In this document: in pieces, positions 33,040-46,185 of the stretch
How the letters are laid out: every line of letters starts with the position of its first letter
How positions within the stretch are numbered: the first letter of the stretch is position 1
NCBI GenBank assembly: GCA_027563935.2
Contig: JANVAS020000222.1
Coordinates: 6,076,001 to 6,140,000 of the forward strand
Reading direction: 5' to 3'
From: Costus lasius
Lineage: Eukaryota; Streptophyta; Magnoliopsida; Zingiberales; Costaceae
Length of the DNA: 64,000 nucleotides
Notes under the pieces: generated by a model
The model's input: the letters and a program-made list of their open reading frames with translations, nothing else
Databases searched by the model: none
What the model was told of the DNA's origin: nothing
Translations under genes and position numbers: made by a program

Positions 33040-33059
33040 ATCTCCCACTTGCACTTAAT

Positions 33060-35709
33060 CTAATGGTTGAGAAATCTCAAACCCATATTATTACAGTGCT
33101 TCTCATGCTTCTGCTGCGCCAGAGGCTTGGTAAGCGGGTCAGCCAGATTGTCATCTGTATGAACCTTGCAGATTTTGATCTCGCCTCGATCAATGATCTC
33201 CCGGATCAAGTGAAACCGTCTCTGTATGTGCTTGGACTTCTGGTGCGACCGTGGTTCCTTTGCTTGTGCGATTGCTCCAGTGTTATCACAAAAGATAACC
33301 AAAGGATCTGCACTCGAAGGAACAACACCAAGTTCTCTCACGAACTTACGAATCCATACTGCCTCCTTGGATGCTTCCGAGGCTGCAACATACTCGGCTT
33401 CTGTTGTGGAATCAGCAATAGTTGACTGTTTGAAACTCTTCCACACCACTGCTCCACCATTCAAGCTAAAAACATAGCCTGATTACGATCGGAAATCATC
33501 CTGGTCCGACTGGAACGAAGCGTCAGTATATCCTTCAATACTGAGTTCTTCCTGACCACCATATATCAAGAACATATCTTTGGTCCTCCGCAGATATTTC
33601 AAAATGTTCTTGACTGCAATCCAGTGTGCCTAACCTGGATTACTTTGGAATCGACTGGTCACGCTTAACCCGTAAGCGACGTTTGGGCGAGTACACAACA
33701 TCGCATACATAATGGACCCAATAGTCGAAGCATAAGGCGTATTGTCCATTTCATCTTTCTCAGTCTGTGTTTGTGGACACTGACTCTTCGAAAGATTCAG
33801 ACCATGTCTGACTGGAAGATGTCCTCTTTTAGAATTCTCTAAATGAAATCTCTCCAGGACTTTATCGATGTAAATACTCTGGCACAGCCCGAGAAGCCTC
33901 TTAGATCTATCCCTGTAGATCTTCACACCTAATACATAGGCTGCTTCTCCTAGATCTTTCATCTGGAAACATTTTCCTAACCATGCTTTAACAGCATGCA
34001 GTTCAGGAATATCGTTTCCAATGATCAAGATATCATCGACGTAGAGGACTAGGAAAGTAATTACGCTCCCACTAAACCTCTTATATACACACGGGTCATC
34101 TTCATTCTTGATGAAACCAAACTCAGAGATTGATTCATCAAAACGAATATTCCAGCTTCTAGATGCTTGTTTAAGTCCATAAATGGACTTCTTTAACTTG
34201 CATATTTTATGACGATCTGATGGATTAGTGAAACCTTCAGGTTGTGTCATATACACATCCTCATCGAGTTTTCCATTAAGGAAAGCGGTCTTCACATCCA
34301 TCTGCCAGATCTCATAATCGTAATATGCTGCTATCGCGAAAAGAATCCGAATAGACTTGAACATGGCTACAGGAGAGAAAGTTTCATCATAATCTATCCC
34401 GTAGATTTGTTTGAAACCTTTCGCAACTAGCCTGCCTTTATAGGTAACCACGTTACCATCCATGTCAATCTTCTTCTTGAAGATCCATTTACAGCCTATA
34501 GGGATTACTCCCGGAGGCGGATCAACCAAATCCCAGACTTGGTTATCTGACATGGAGTCCATCTCGGCTCGCATAGCTTCAAGCCATCTCGCTGACTCCG
34601 GTCCACTGACCGCATCCGCATAAGTAAGGGGTTCATCATTATCAATGATGTAGACTCCGTCATAGCTCTCAGGCTGTCGACGGATCCTTCCCGATCTTCG
34701 CGGTTCCCGTGATATCTGAGCCTCAGGTTGTTCAATAACCTGTTCTACCTGCTCAGGCTCATCCAACTAAGCTTGACTACTTTGTCCTTCCTCTGGATTC
34801 TCATCCAGCTTTATTTCTCTCCCACTGGCCTCTTGCAGAAGAAACTCCTTCTCAAGAAATATGGCCGTCCGAGCAACAAATACCTTGTTCTCTTTGGGAT
34901 CGTAGAAATAATAACCCTTAGTTTCCTTAGGGTAACCGACAAAGATACATTTCTCAGATCTGCTCTCTAGTTTCCCAGAGGCGAGCTTTTTGACATAAGC
35001 CTCGCAGCCCCAGATCCTGATAAATGTCAAGCTAGGCTGTTTCCCATAACATAACTCATATGGAGCCTTTGAAACTGCCTTGGATGGCACTCGGTTTAGT
35101 ACCTTTGCAGCTGTTTCCAGTGCAAAACCCCAAATGGAATATGGAAGAGTAGCCTGACTCATCATAGAACGAACCATATCAAGTAACGTTCTATTTCTCC
35201 TCTCGGACACACCATTCCATTGTGGTGTTCCTGGTGGAGTGAGCTGTGAGATAATCCCACACTCTTTTAGATAGCCAGTAAACGCATGACTCAAGTATTC
35301 TCCACCTCGATCAGAACGAAGTGCCTTGATATTTCGGCCTAGCTGATTCTGTACTTCATTTTTGAACTCTTTGAACTTGTCAAAAGATTCACTCTTATGT
35401 CTCATTAGATAGACATACCCATATCTACTGAAATCATCAGTAAAGGTAATGAAGTACTGATAGCCACCTCTGGCATGTTTACTAAATGGCCCACATACAT
35501 CAGTGTGTATAAGGTCAAGTAAACCTGAAGCCCTTTGACCTTTGTTAGGAAAAGGGGACTTCGTCATTTTACCCATCAAACAAGCTTTGCATGTATCAAT
35601 CTCCTCATAGGAGAATGATCCCAGCAGTCCATGATCATGCAACCGCTTAATGCGCTTCTTGTTAATATGGCCTAAACGACTATGCCATAACAAGGTGCTG
35701 TCATCAGCA
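33060..35709 (-). pseudogene. E gag-pol, C-terminal part (integrase, RT, RNase H), three stops
   Basis: Read from 35704 down: the integrase HHCC region (LLWHSRLGH...CKAC), DDE core, linker, RT with intact YVDD, and RNase H to the natural stop at 33060. Stops lie at about 34767 (after SSQA), 33630 (after FQSNPG) and about 33480 (in DDFRS.SGY). Each corresponds to a Gln codon in at least one sister copy (CAG or CAA) changed to TAG or TAA. No frameshift is needed to follow the frame through the whole piece. The N-terminal part is at 44951-46185, beyond F. Confidence 0.9.
35705..35709 (+). repeat. Target site duplication CAGCA (left) of F
   Basis: This is repeated at 44946-44950 in the polyprotein region of E. 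Confidence 0.92.
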
Positions 35710-37399
35710 TGAAAAAAGAACCCCTAACTCATGGGGGGGGGGGGGAAACCCTAGAACATGCGCCTCTAGCAAGCATGGCGGAAAGAGGGTTTCTCAAGGA
35801 TCGCATATGAAAAACCATATGATCAACTTGAATGAGTTTAGATCTATACCATAGCCATAGAGATGGAGGTCGGCTTGGAAGCAAGAGAGCAAAATAGATC
35901 CCCTCCAAATGGCGCGCACACAAGAAGAAGTTGGCTACTCCCTTCACGCCTTTGTGCTAGCAAAAGCTTCAAGGGGTCTTGATCGTTTGAAGGAGAATCC
36001 TTGGAGTCTTTGCTTGGCCGAATTCCACCTCTCCACTCTCGGCGATAATGCTCTCTCAAGCACACTTTCTTCGCCAAAGTGAGAAGCCTTCAAGCAAAAA
36101 AACGTTTTGGCGTTTTTTCATCAAGTCACCATGATGACTTTCCATAAATGGAATGTCATGAAGGAGAGCTTTCGAAACCGATCAAAACAAAACGCTTATG
36201 CTTTGAACCAAGCGTTCACACATGTGAACCGGTTCAAGCTTAATCGATCCAATTGATTTTGGTTCAATAAACCAAATCAAATCAGCCCAAGCATTGGTCC
36301 AAATCAAAATAAACCCAAGGTTTAAGATCTGACCGTTCATCCTTTTGATGCTTCTGATCTCATCGATCTAGCATCAACTCTCTCGATCGAAGCTTACCGA
36401 TCTAGAGCCCTAATCAATCAAACATGATCAGACCAGATCTCACTTACAATCAGAGGTTAAACTCCTCTAAACTGAACCCAAACAATTCAGTTCATACGAT
36501 CTGACTTGAGTAAGCCATATCATCAAATTGTGCGACCCTAAGGGTTTCCTTTAAATGTCGGTAACGATAACTTTCGTTATCACGATCAGTGAGAGGTATC
36601 TAGCAACACATCACTGTCTCCCGATATAAAGGAAATAGTCTTCCAAGACTACACCCAAACCATGGCACAAGTGTGAATCAAACTCACAAGGCATACATGT
36701 TTCCTTTGCCACTGGATGTTCATATTGGACAAGCATGTCAAGCTTGTAACTCCAACATGATGAGCATGATTAGATCAGATGAACATAGTCATCTGGGTAT
36801 GGCCATACACTTTCTCAATCATCTCATATAGGGGGGCCCTTTAGAACATCACACTCCTTAAACAAGGAGACGGCAATCCTTTGTCTATCACTAGTGCCCT
36901 AACCTGATTCAAGCTCACCATCCAAAATAGTCTATAATCATTATGTTTCAAATGATATTGAACTACCTCAAGACAATGACAATCATCATTTAGAAACACA
37001 AGTGATCTCAAGTCAGAGGACATGTGCCACTTAGTGCTTACAAGGATCATTCACATTGTGACAAGCAATGGAATATCCCAGTAGGGTCTGTCCAGTACAT
37101 CCAATGTACCCATGAGTCTACATCTTATTCCATGCTCGAAGCATCCTATAAGATTAGCACACATATTAGTCTCAATCATATCAAGGCTGTCTCATGTTCA
37201 CCAAGATATCTCGACTAAGGACATATAGCCTGTCAGCCTAGCTGAACAGCTTTGAGACATTATTCAGAAGTACACTTATTACAGCAGACAAGGTAACAAC
37301 CTGAATAATAACCATGCCTTTATAAACACAACAGTTTATTACATGATACTATTACAATCCCAAGGCCTCAAACATTAGCCTTAAGGGCATACCCCAACA
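35710..37399 (-). repeat. 3' LTR of F
   Basis: It starts TGAAAAAAGAACCCC on the plus strand, with a G13 run at 35733-35745, and ends CATACCCCAACA. The polypurine tract is at 37401-37410. Confidence 0.93.
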
Positions 37400-37419
37400 A
37401 TCTCCCACTTGCACTTAAT

Positions 37420-40400
37420 CTAATGGTTGAGTAATCTCAAACCCATATTATTACAGTGCTTCTCATGCTTCTGCTGCGCCAGAGGCTTGGTAAGCGGGTC
37501 TGCCAGATTGTCATCTGTATGAACCTTGCATATTTTGATCTCGCCACGATCAATGATCTCCCGGATCAAGTGAAACCGTCTCTGTATGTGCTTGGACTTC
37601 TGGTGCGACCGTGGTTCCTTTGCTTGTGCTATTGCTCCAGTGTTATCACAGAAGATAACCAAAGGATCTGCACTCGAAGGAACGACACCAAGTTCTCTCA
37701 CGAACTTACGAATCCACACTGCCTCCTTGGATGCTTCCGAGGCTGCAACATACTCGGCTTCTGTTGTGGAATCAGCAACAGTTGACTGTTTGAAACTCTT
37801 CCACACCACTGCTCCACCATTCAAGCTAAAAACATAGCCTGATTGCGATCGGAAATCATCCTGGTCCGACTGGAACGAAGCGTCAGTATATCCCTCTATA
37901 CTGAGTTCTTCCTGACCACCATATATCAAGAACATATCTTTGGTCCTCCGCAGATATTTTAAGATGTTCTTGACTGCAATCCAGTGCGCCAAACCTGGAT
38001 TACTTTGGAATCGACTGGTTACGCTTAACCCGTAAGCGACGTCTGGGCGAGTACACAACATCGCATACATAATGGACCCAATAGCCGAAGCATAAGGCGT
38101 ATTGTCCATTTCATCTTTCTCAGTCTGTGTTTGTGGACACTGACTCTTCGAAAGATTCAGACCATGTCTGACTGGAAGATATCCACGTTTAGAATTCTCT
38201 AAATGGAATCTCTCCAGGACCTTATCGATGTAAGTACTCTGGCACAGCCCGAGAAGCCTCTTAGATCTATCTCGGTAGATCTTCACACCTAACACATAGG
38301 CTGCTTCTCCTAAATCTTTCATCTGGAAACATTTTCCTAACCATGCTTTAACAGCATGCAGTTCAGGAATATCATTTCCAATGATTAAGATATCATCGAC
38401 GTAGAGGATTAAGAATGTAATAACGCTCCCACTAAACCTCTTATATACACACGGGTCGTCTTCATTCTTGATGAAACCAAACTCAGAGATTGATTCATCA
38501 AAACGAATATTCCAGCTTCTAGATGCTTGTTTCAGTCCATAAATGGACTTCTTTAACTTGCATATTTTATGACGATCTGATGGATTAGTGAAACCCTCAG
38601 GTTGTGTCATATACACATCCTCATCCAGATTTCCATTAAGGAAAGCTGTTTTCACATCCATCTGCCAGATCTCATAATCGTAATATGCTGCTATCGCGAA
38701 AAGAATCCGAATAGACTTAAACATGGCTACAGGTGAGAAAATTTCATCATAATCTATCCCGTAGATTTGTTTGAAACCTTTCGCAACTAGCCTGCCTTTA
38801 TAGGTAACCACGTTACCATCCATGTCAATCTTCTTCTTGAAGATCCATTTACAGCCTATAGGGATTACTCCCAGAGGCGGATCAACCAAATCCCAGACTT
38901 GGTTATCTGACATGGAGTCCATTTCGGCTCGCATAGCTTCAAGCCATCTAGCTGACTCCGGTCCACTGACCGCATCCGCATAAGTGAGGGGTTCATCATT
39001 ATCAATGATGTAGACTCCGTCATAGCGCTCAGGCTGACGACGGATCCTTCCCGATCTTCGCGGTTCCCGTGTTATCTGAGCCTCAGGTTGTTCAATAACC
39101 TGTTCAACTGGCTCAGGCTCATCCAACTGTGCTTGACTACTTTGTCCTTCCTCTGGATTCTCATCCAGCTTTATTTCTCTCCCACTGGCCTCTTGCAGAA
39201 GAAATTCCCTCTCAAGAAATATAGCCGTCCGAGCAACAAAAACCTTGTTCTCTTTGGGATCGAAGAAATAATAACCCTTAGTTTCCTTAGGGTAACCGAC
39301 AAAGATACATTTCTCAGATCTGCTCTCCAGTTTCCCAGAGGCGAGCTTTTTGACATAAGCTTCGCAACCCCAGATCCTGATAAATGTCAAGCTAGGCTGT
39401 TTCCCATACCATAACTCATATGGCGTCTTTGAAACTGCCTTGGATGGCACTCGGTTTAGTACCTTTGCAGCTGTTTCCAGTGCAAAACCCCAAAAGGAAT
39501 ATGGAAGAGTAGCCTGACTCATCATAGAACGAACCATATCAAGTAACGTTCTATTTCTCCTTTCGGACACACCATTCCATTGTGGTGTTCCTGGCGGAGT
39601 GAGCTGTGAGATAATCCCACACTCCTTTAGATAGTCAGTAAATGCATGACTCAGGTATTCACCACCTCGATCAGAACGAAGTGTCTTGATATTACGGCCT
39701 AACTGATTTTGTACTTCATTCTTGAACTCTTTGAACTTGTCAAAAGATTCACTTTTATGTCTCATTAAATAGACATACCCATACCTACTGAAATCATCAG
39801 TAAAGGTAATGAAGTACTGATAGCCACCTCTGGCATGTTTACTAAATGGCCCACACACATCACTGTGTATGAGGTCAAGTAAACCTGAAGCCCTTTGACC
39901 TTTGTTAGGAAAAGGAGACTTCGTCATTTTACCCATCAAACAAGCTTTGCATGTATCAATCTCCTCATAGGAGAATGATCCCAGCAGTCCATGATCATGC
40001 AACCGCTTAATGCGCTTCTCGTTTATATGGCCTAAACGACTATGCCATAATAAGGTGCTGTTATCAGCATACTTGGCTTTCTTATTATCAATGTTTTGTA
40101 TAGAATTTTCCATGTCCAACATGAATAACCCATTGTTAATTGAACCAGTCGCATACACAATATTATCATAAGTTAAAACACACTTTGAAATCTTGCATTC
40201 AAAGGCAAATCCTTTCCTGACAAGAGCAGGAATAGAGATAATATTCTTGGTAATACTGGGTACAAAATAACAATTGTTTAATTCTAATACAATGCCAGAT
40301 GGTAAAGAAATGAAATAGTCTCCTACAGCAACAGCAGCAACCCGTGCCCCGTTTACAACGCGTAGGTCTACCTCATGCTGTCCCACCTGCCTTCTTCTCC

Positions 40401-41303
40401 TGAGTTCCTGTACATTTGAACAAATGTGAACTCCACATGCAGTGTCCAACACCCATGAAATAGAAGAAGAAGATAACATGACCTCAGTCACATATATACC
40501 TGAGCCAGAAGCGATGCTTCCCCTCTTATCTCCTTGGAGCGCTTTACAGTCCTTTTTCCAGTGACCCAGCTGGCCACAGTGGAAACACCTGTTGTCCTTC
40601 GACCGCTTCACCTTCTGTTTCAGTGCCTTGCTGTAGTTCTTGACAGGGGCCTTGCCCTTCTTCCCCTTCTTCTTGTTCCTTGAAGGAACCATTAAGACAG
40701 AGGTTGAAGGCTTTCCCTTCAGAGTTTCCTCAGTAGTCAAGAGCATATTCAGCAGCTCTGCCGGCGTACAATCGATTTTGTTCATATTAAAGTTAATAAT
40801 GAACGCATCGAAAGAGGGCGGAAGAGACTGCAGAATAATATCTACAGCAAGCTCCTGGTTGATGGTATGCCCCAGTTTCTCCAGAGCCTCCTTGTGCCCA
40901 ATCATCTTGAGCACGTGAGCTCCCACTGGGCTCCCCTCAGCCAGTTTGCTCTGAAAGAAGAGCTTCGTCAGATTATAGCGTTCTGTCCTCGCCTGTGCAG
41001 CATACAGCATCTTGAGGTTCGCTATAATCTCTATAGCGACATATCCTCATGCTGACGCTGCAGCGGTGGCGTCATAGACGCTAGCATCAGGCAAGCGACA
41101 TCAATGCTATCATTGACGTGCTTTTCATAGGCATCCCGAACCGCCCTTGCGGCGTTCGGAGCGGGCTGCGGCGGTATTGCCGTCTCGAGGACATACAGTT
41201 TCCTCTCTGCCTTAAGAACGATCTTAAGGTGTCCAAACCAGTCAGAGAAGTTCGGCCCAGCAAACTTCTCCCTTTCCAGTAGGGATCGCACATTGAAGCT
41301 CAT
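37420..41303 (-). pseudogene. F gag-pol, one frameshift in gag
   Basis: Gag starts at ATG 41303 (MSFNVRSLLEREKF) and is open for about 90 codons. At 41037 a single C is missing relative to the sister copies (TATAGCGAC versus TATAGCCGAC), which shifts the frame. From 41010 to 37420 a 1196-codon frame is open through the CCHC knuckle, protease, integrase, RT with YVDD (in LILYVDDI) and RNase H. One base therefore separates this copy from an intact frame. It is nearly identical to H, which has the C but is broken elsewhere. A sequencing or assembly error is a real alternative for a one-base change in a CC run. Confidence 0.93.
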
Positions 41304-43238
41304 GGTGTTCGTTGCTGCAGTTATCTACAACAATGCAAGAACAGCAAGGTTAGTATCAATGTTCAGAATCAATCCAGGACTTAAGAAAGATTCTTTTCTC
41401 ACTATTTTGTCTGACTGAAAAATCCAGTAAACAGTCCGAAAGAGTAATACTCTTTTAGTGAGATGGGATCCAGATTTCATACTTGGTCTCCGCGTCCCGC
41501 TCAGGCGAGATAAGATGCACAGAGATGACAAGCATTAATTTCTGGTAGGCTGTCCCAGCCAATCGCCAACCCGTGCGATTCCCCTTCATCTGGGCAATCC
41601 AGCAGACTGTGCCAACTGAGTTGGTACAACACAGTCTCTGATCCCACAGATGGCTGCCTCCATGTGCTACCATATGCGCCACATATGTAGCCTACATGGT
41701 CAAGCTGACCTGACCTACTCCCTGGACCACCATGTGCTATGCTGAGCAACGAGAAGGGATAAATCCCTACTCTGTAACACGCAGGTGAAATCCAGCACCG
41801 TCTGAAGATAGATGGACGTGCCCACTGAGTGGGTTCAACACGGCTCCAACGATAGTCAGAACAGTGAGGTTTCGCGTCAGAAGGCTTACGAGCTTGATAT
41901 GTTAGCGTTGGATTTTAACGGTCTTTTATCTTCTTTACTATCATGCAATTCCTATGGTGATAGCAGAAGATAAACTCATGCTGTTCTAATGTATATAAGC
42001 AATAAATAGAAAGCATGATCTTATGTGGTAAAAGCCCATGAACCCTAGTAAGACCTTAATTTTACTTAAGTCTTCACTTGAGCTCCTTAGCATCTCATCT
42101 GGTCCAACCCATGGCCCTAGCGCCAAGAGCACCTCAGGTGCGCCACCAGGTGAATACTCCTTTTGGATGTGTGCTTTTATGTTCTTGTCTAGTCAAAATA
42201 CATTTTGCTCTATCTAGACAAGCTTTGACTCGCAGGTCAAACACATATTATAAATTAAATGAAAAAGTGATTCGCAGATCACAATAATATTAACTTATAA
42301 TTTACCAGGCACGCAGGCCCCAGCACAGCACACAATAGGGCAACCCACATAAGACTAAATAAACAAGCATATGGTATCATTCATCATGTGATCCAATCAT
42401 GAAATTAAATTTTGAAAAACCCCATAGGTATCAATTTTAATTTCCTTATGTGCTCCACAACCTTACAATGGTCCATTGATAGGGATCCACTCATCCATCT
42501 GGTCAGATCCTCTGCCCTTGCATGCACCGAGTCCTAACTGACCCGAGTTGACCTAATGGTCAACCATGCATGCGCCAAGGGCTGAACCACCCTCATGAGT
42601 TTTGGCAAGCGGGTGTGACCCCGGGCCTAACTCATGTGTGTTCAGTAGTTGTCTCAACCAGACCTCGCTACACACCTAAGATGCAATCAACCTATGGCCA
42701 CCTTGTGCTTGCGCACAGGTGCCATCTGGTCGATCCATCTAGGCTGTCAGATGGTCTGATCAGACTTTGGATCTAACATAGTAGATGCTTTCAACCCCAT
42801 CAACCCATCTAAGGATTTAAAGTAGGGGCACCTTAGATCTAAGCATGCGCGCAAGATGTAAGTTTTATAAAAACATTTAGAACATGCGCAAACATAACAA
42901 ACAACATGCTTCACTTGAGAACATAAGATATATGTCATATCTAGCATGTTGATAACCCTTAGATCTAAGGGGGTCCCCTTCAAGGGGGAGCGCAAACATT
43001 AGGGAGTCCCCTTCAAGGGGGAGCGCAAACTGCATGTAACCATGATACAAGCGCAAACATTAGGGAGTCCCCTTCAAGGGGGAGCGCAAACTGCATGTAA
43101 CCATGATACAAGCGCAAACTTCATGTAACCATGATACAAGCGCAAACTTCATGTAAATAAAGCATGCATCAAGTAAGCGCAACATGTATGGATCACAAAC
43201 ATTTCAAAGCAATCATATAGATCATATCGAAAACCTTG
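41304..43238 (-). other. 5' leader of F, with an expanded repeat
   Basis: It carries both hairpins (CCAACTGAGTTGG near 41613 and CCCACTGAGTGGG near 41821) and the splice-acceptor-like sequence before gag. It lacks the T-arm-like segment. The part nearest the LTR holds the small tandem array described separately. Confidence 0.75.
42971..43155 (-). repeat. Leader minisatellite carrying E-type LTR ends
   Basis: AGTCCCCTTCAAGGGGGAGC-like units occur at about 42971, 43003 and 43064, and ATGTAACCATGATACAAGCG-like units at about 43034, 43095 and 43122, interleaved through a shared GCGCAAAC joint. The first unit matches the end of the LTR of E, not the LTR of F itself. H has the same array with two and three units (58440-58605). 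Confidence 0.85.
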
Positions 43239-43250
43239 GCTCTGATACCA
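43239..43250 (-). other. Primer binding site of F
   Basis: TGGTATCAGAGC on the minus strand, an exact initiator tRNA-Met match, two bases from the LTR. Confidence 0.92.
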
Positions 43251-43252
43251 AT

Positions 43253-44945
43253 TGAAAAAAAAGAACCCCTAACTCATGGGGGGGGGGGGGGGAAACCCTA
43301 GAACATGCGCCTCTAGCAAGCATGGCGGAAAGAGGGTTTCTCAAGGATCGCATATGAAAAACCATATGATCAACTTGAATGAGTTTAGATCTATACCATA
43401 GCCATAGAGATGGAGGTCGGCTTGGAAGCAAGAGAGCAAAATAGATCCCCTCCAAATGGCGCGCACACAAGAAGAAGTTGGCTACTCCCTTCACGCCTTT
43501 GTGCTAGCAAAAGCTTCAAGGGGTCTTGATCGTTTGAAGGAGAATCCTTGGAGTCTTTGCTTGGCCGAATTCCACCTCTCCACTCTCGGCGATAATGCTC
43601 TCTCAAGCACACTTTCTTCGCCAAAGTGAGAAGCCTTCAAGCAAAAAACGTTTTGGCATTTTTTCATCAAGTCACCATGATGACTTTCCATAAATGGAAT
43701 GTCATGAAGGAGAGCTTTCGAAACCGATCAAAACAAAACGCTTATGCTTTGAACCAAGCGTTCACACATGTGAACCGGTTCAAGCTTAATCGATCCAATT
43801 GATTTTGGTTCAATAAACCAAATCAAATCAGCACAAGCATTGGTCCAAATCAAAATAAACCCAAGGTTTAAGATCTGACCGTTCATCCTTTTGATGCTTC
43901 TGATCTCATCGATCTAGCATCAACTCTCTCGATCGAAGCTTACCGATCTAGAGCCCTAATCAATCAAACATGATCAGACCAGATCTCACTTACAATCAGA
44001 GGTTAAACTCCTCTAAACTGAACCCAAACAATTCAGTTCATACGATCTGACTTGAGTAAGCCATATCATCAAATTGTGCGACCCTAAGGGTTTCCTTTAA
44101 ATGTCGGTAACGATAACTTTCGTTATCACGATCAGTGAGAGGTATCTAGCAACACATCACTGTCTCCCGATATAAAGGAAATAGTCTTCCAAGACTACAC
44201 CCAAACCATGGCACAAGTGTGAATCAAACTCACAAGGCATACATGTTTCCTTTGCCACTGGATGTTCATATTGGACAAGCATGTCAAGCTTGTAACTCCA
44301 ACATGATGAGCATGATTAGATCAGATGAACATAGTCATCTGGGTATGGCCATACACTTTCTCAATCATCTCATATAGGGGGGCCCTTTAGAACATCACAC
44401 TCCTTAAACAAGGAGACGGCAATCCTTTGTCTATCACTAGTGCCCTAACCTGATTCAAGCTCACCATCCAAAATAGTCTATAATCATTATGTTTCAAATG
44501 ATATTGAACTACCTCAAGACAATGACAATCATCATTTAGAAACACAAGTGATCTCAAGTCAGAGGACATGTGCCACTTAGTGCTTACAAGGATCATTCAC
44601 AATGTGACAAGCAATGGAATATCCCAGTAGGGTCTGTCCAGTACATCCAATGTACCCATGAGTCTACATCTTATTCCATGCTCGAAGCATCCTATAAGAT
44701 TAGCACACATATTAGTCTCAATCATATCAAGGCTGTCTCATGTTCACCAAGATATCTCGACTAAGGACATATAGCCTGTCAGCCTAGCTGAACAGCTTTG
44801 AGACATTATTCAGAAGTACACTTATTACAGCAGACAAGGTAACAACCTGAATAATAACCATGCCTTTATAAACACAACAGTTTATTACATGATACTATTA
44901 CAATCCCAAGGCCTCAAACATTAGCCTTAAGGGCATACCCCAACA
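43253..44945 (-). repeat. 5' LTR of F
   Basis: The plus strand starts TGAAAAAAAAGAACCCC, with a G15 run near 43278-43292, and ends CATACCCCAACA at 44945. Confidence 0.93.
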
Positions 44946-44950
44946 CAGCA
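44946..44950 (+). repeat. Target site duplication CAGCA (right) of F
   Basis: This matches 35705-35709. The frame of E resumes at 44951. Confidence 0.92.
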
Positions 44951-46185
44951 TACTTGGCTTTCTTATTATCAATGTTCTGTATAGAATATTCCATGTCCAA
45001 CATGAATAACCCATTGTTAATTAAACCAGTAGCATAAACAATATTATCAAGAGTAAGATAACACTTTGAAATCTTGCATTCAAAGGAAAACCCTTTCCTG
45101 ACAAGAGTAGGAATAGAGATAATATTTTTGGTAATACTGGGTACAAAGTAACAATTGTTTAATTCTAATACAATGCCAGATGGTAATGAGATGTAATAAT
45201 CCCCTACAGCAACAGCAGCAACCCGTGCCCCGTTTCCAACGCGTAGGTCCACCTCATGCTGTCCCACCTATCTTCTTCTCTTGAGTTCCTGTACATTTGA
45301 ACAAATGTGAACTCCACATGCAGTGTCCAACACCCATGAAATAGAAGAAGATGAAACCATGACTTCCGTCACGTATATACCTGAGCCAGAAGCGATGCTT
45401 CCCCTCTTATCTCCTTGGAGCGCTTTACAGTCCTTTTTCCAGTGACCCAGCTGGCCACAGTGGAAACACCTGTTGTCCTTTGACCGCTTAACCTTCTGTT
45501 TCAGAGCTTTGCTGTAACTCTTGACAGGGGCCTTGCCCTTCTTCCCCTTCTTCTTGTTCCTTGAAGGAACCATTAAGACAGAGGTTGAAGGCTTTCCCTT
45601 CAGAGTTTCCTCAGTAGTCAAGAGCATATTCAGCAGCTCTGCCGGAGTACAATCGATTTTGTTCATATTAAAGTTAATAATGAACGTATCGAAAGAGGGC
45701 GGGAGAGACTGCAGAATAATGTCTACAGCAAGCTCCTGATTGATGGTATGCCCCAGTTTCTCCAGAGCCTCCTTGTGCCCAATCATCTTGAGCACGTGAG
45801 CTCCCACTGGGCTCCCTTCAGCCAGTTTGCTCTGAAAGAAAAGCTTGGTCAGATTATAGCGTTCAGTCCTCGCCTGTGCAGCATACAGCATCTTGAGGTT
45901 CGCTATAATCTCTATAGCCGACATATCCTCATGCTGACGCTGCAGCGGTGGCGTCATAGACGCCAGCATCAGGCAAGCGACATCAATGCTATCATTGACA
46001 TGCTTTTCATAGGCATCGCGAACCGCCCTTGCAGCGTTCGCAGCGGGTTGAGGCGGCACAGCCGTCTCGAGGACATACAGTTTCCTCTCTGCCTTAAGAA
46101 CAATCTTAAGGTGTCCGAACCAGTCCGAGAAGTTTGGCCCAGCAAACTTCTCCCTTTCCAGTAGGGATCGCACATTGAAGCTCAT
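44951..46185 (-). pseudogene. E gag-pol, N-terminal part (gag, protease), one stop
   Basis: Gag starts at ATG 46185 (MSFNVRSLLEREKF), keeps the CCHC knuckle and protease WVLDTACGVHICS, and reaches a TAG at 45268 where the sister copies have CAG (RRRQVGQ). The frame then continues through the protease C-terminal region to AKYA, where F interrupts. Together with the three stops beyond F this copy has four nonsense changes and no frameshift. Confidence 0.92.

Larger units (their letters stand above)
35710..44945 (-). mobile_element. Element F: copia element nested in E
   Basis: Minus strand, 9236 bp: 3' LTR 35710-37399 (1690), interior 37400-43252, 5' LTR 43253-44945 (1693), CAGCA duplications. 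The LTRs differ by about three substitutions and by homopolymer lengths (A run at the terminus, G run of 13 versus 15). The terminus TGAAAAAAGAACCCC is shared with H. F is the deepest element of the stack and must be younger than E, D and G. Its interior is longer than that of the sisters because of a leader repeat (42971-43155). Confidence 0.94.

Noticed and set aside
43003..43140. The F leader repeat as a CRISPR-like array
   Set aside because: Units are interleaved and the between-unit sequence is also repeated, so there are no unique spacers, and the host is a plant.
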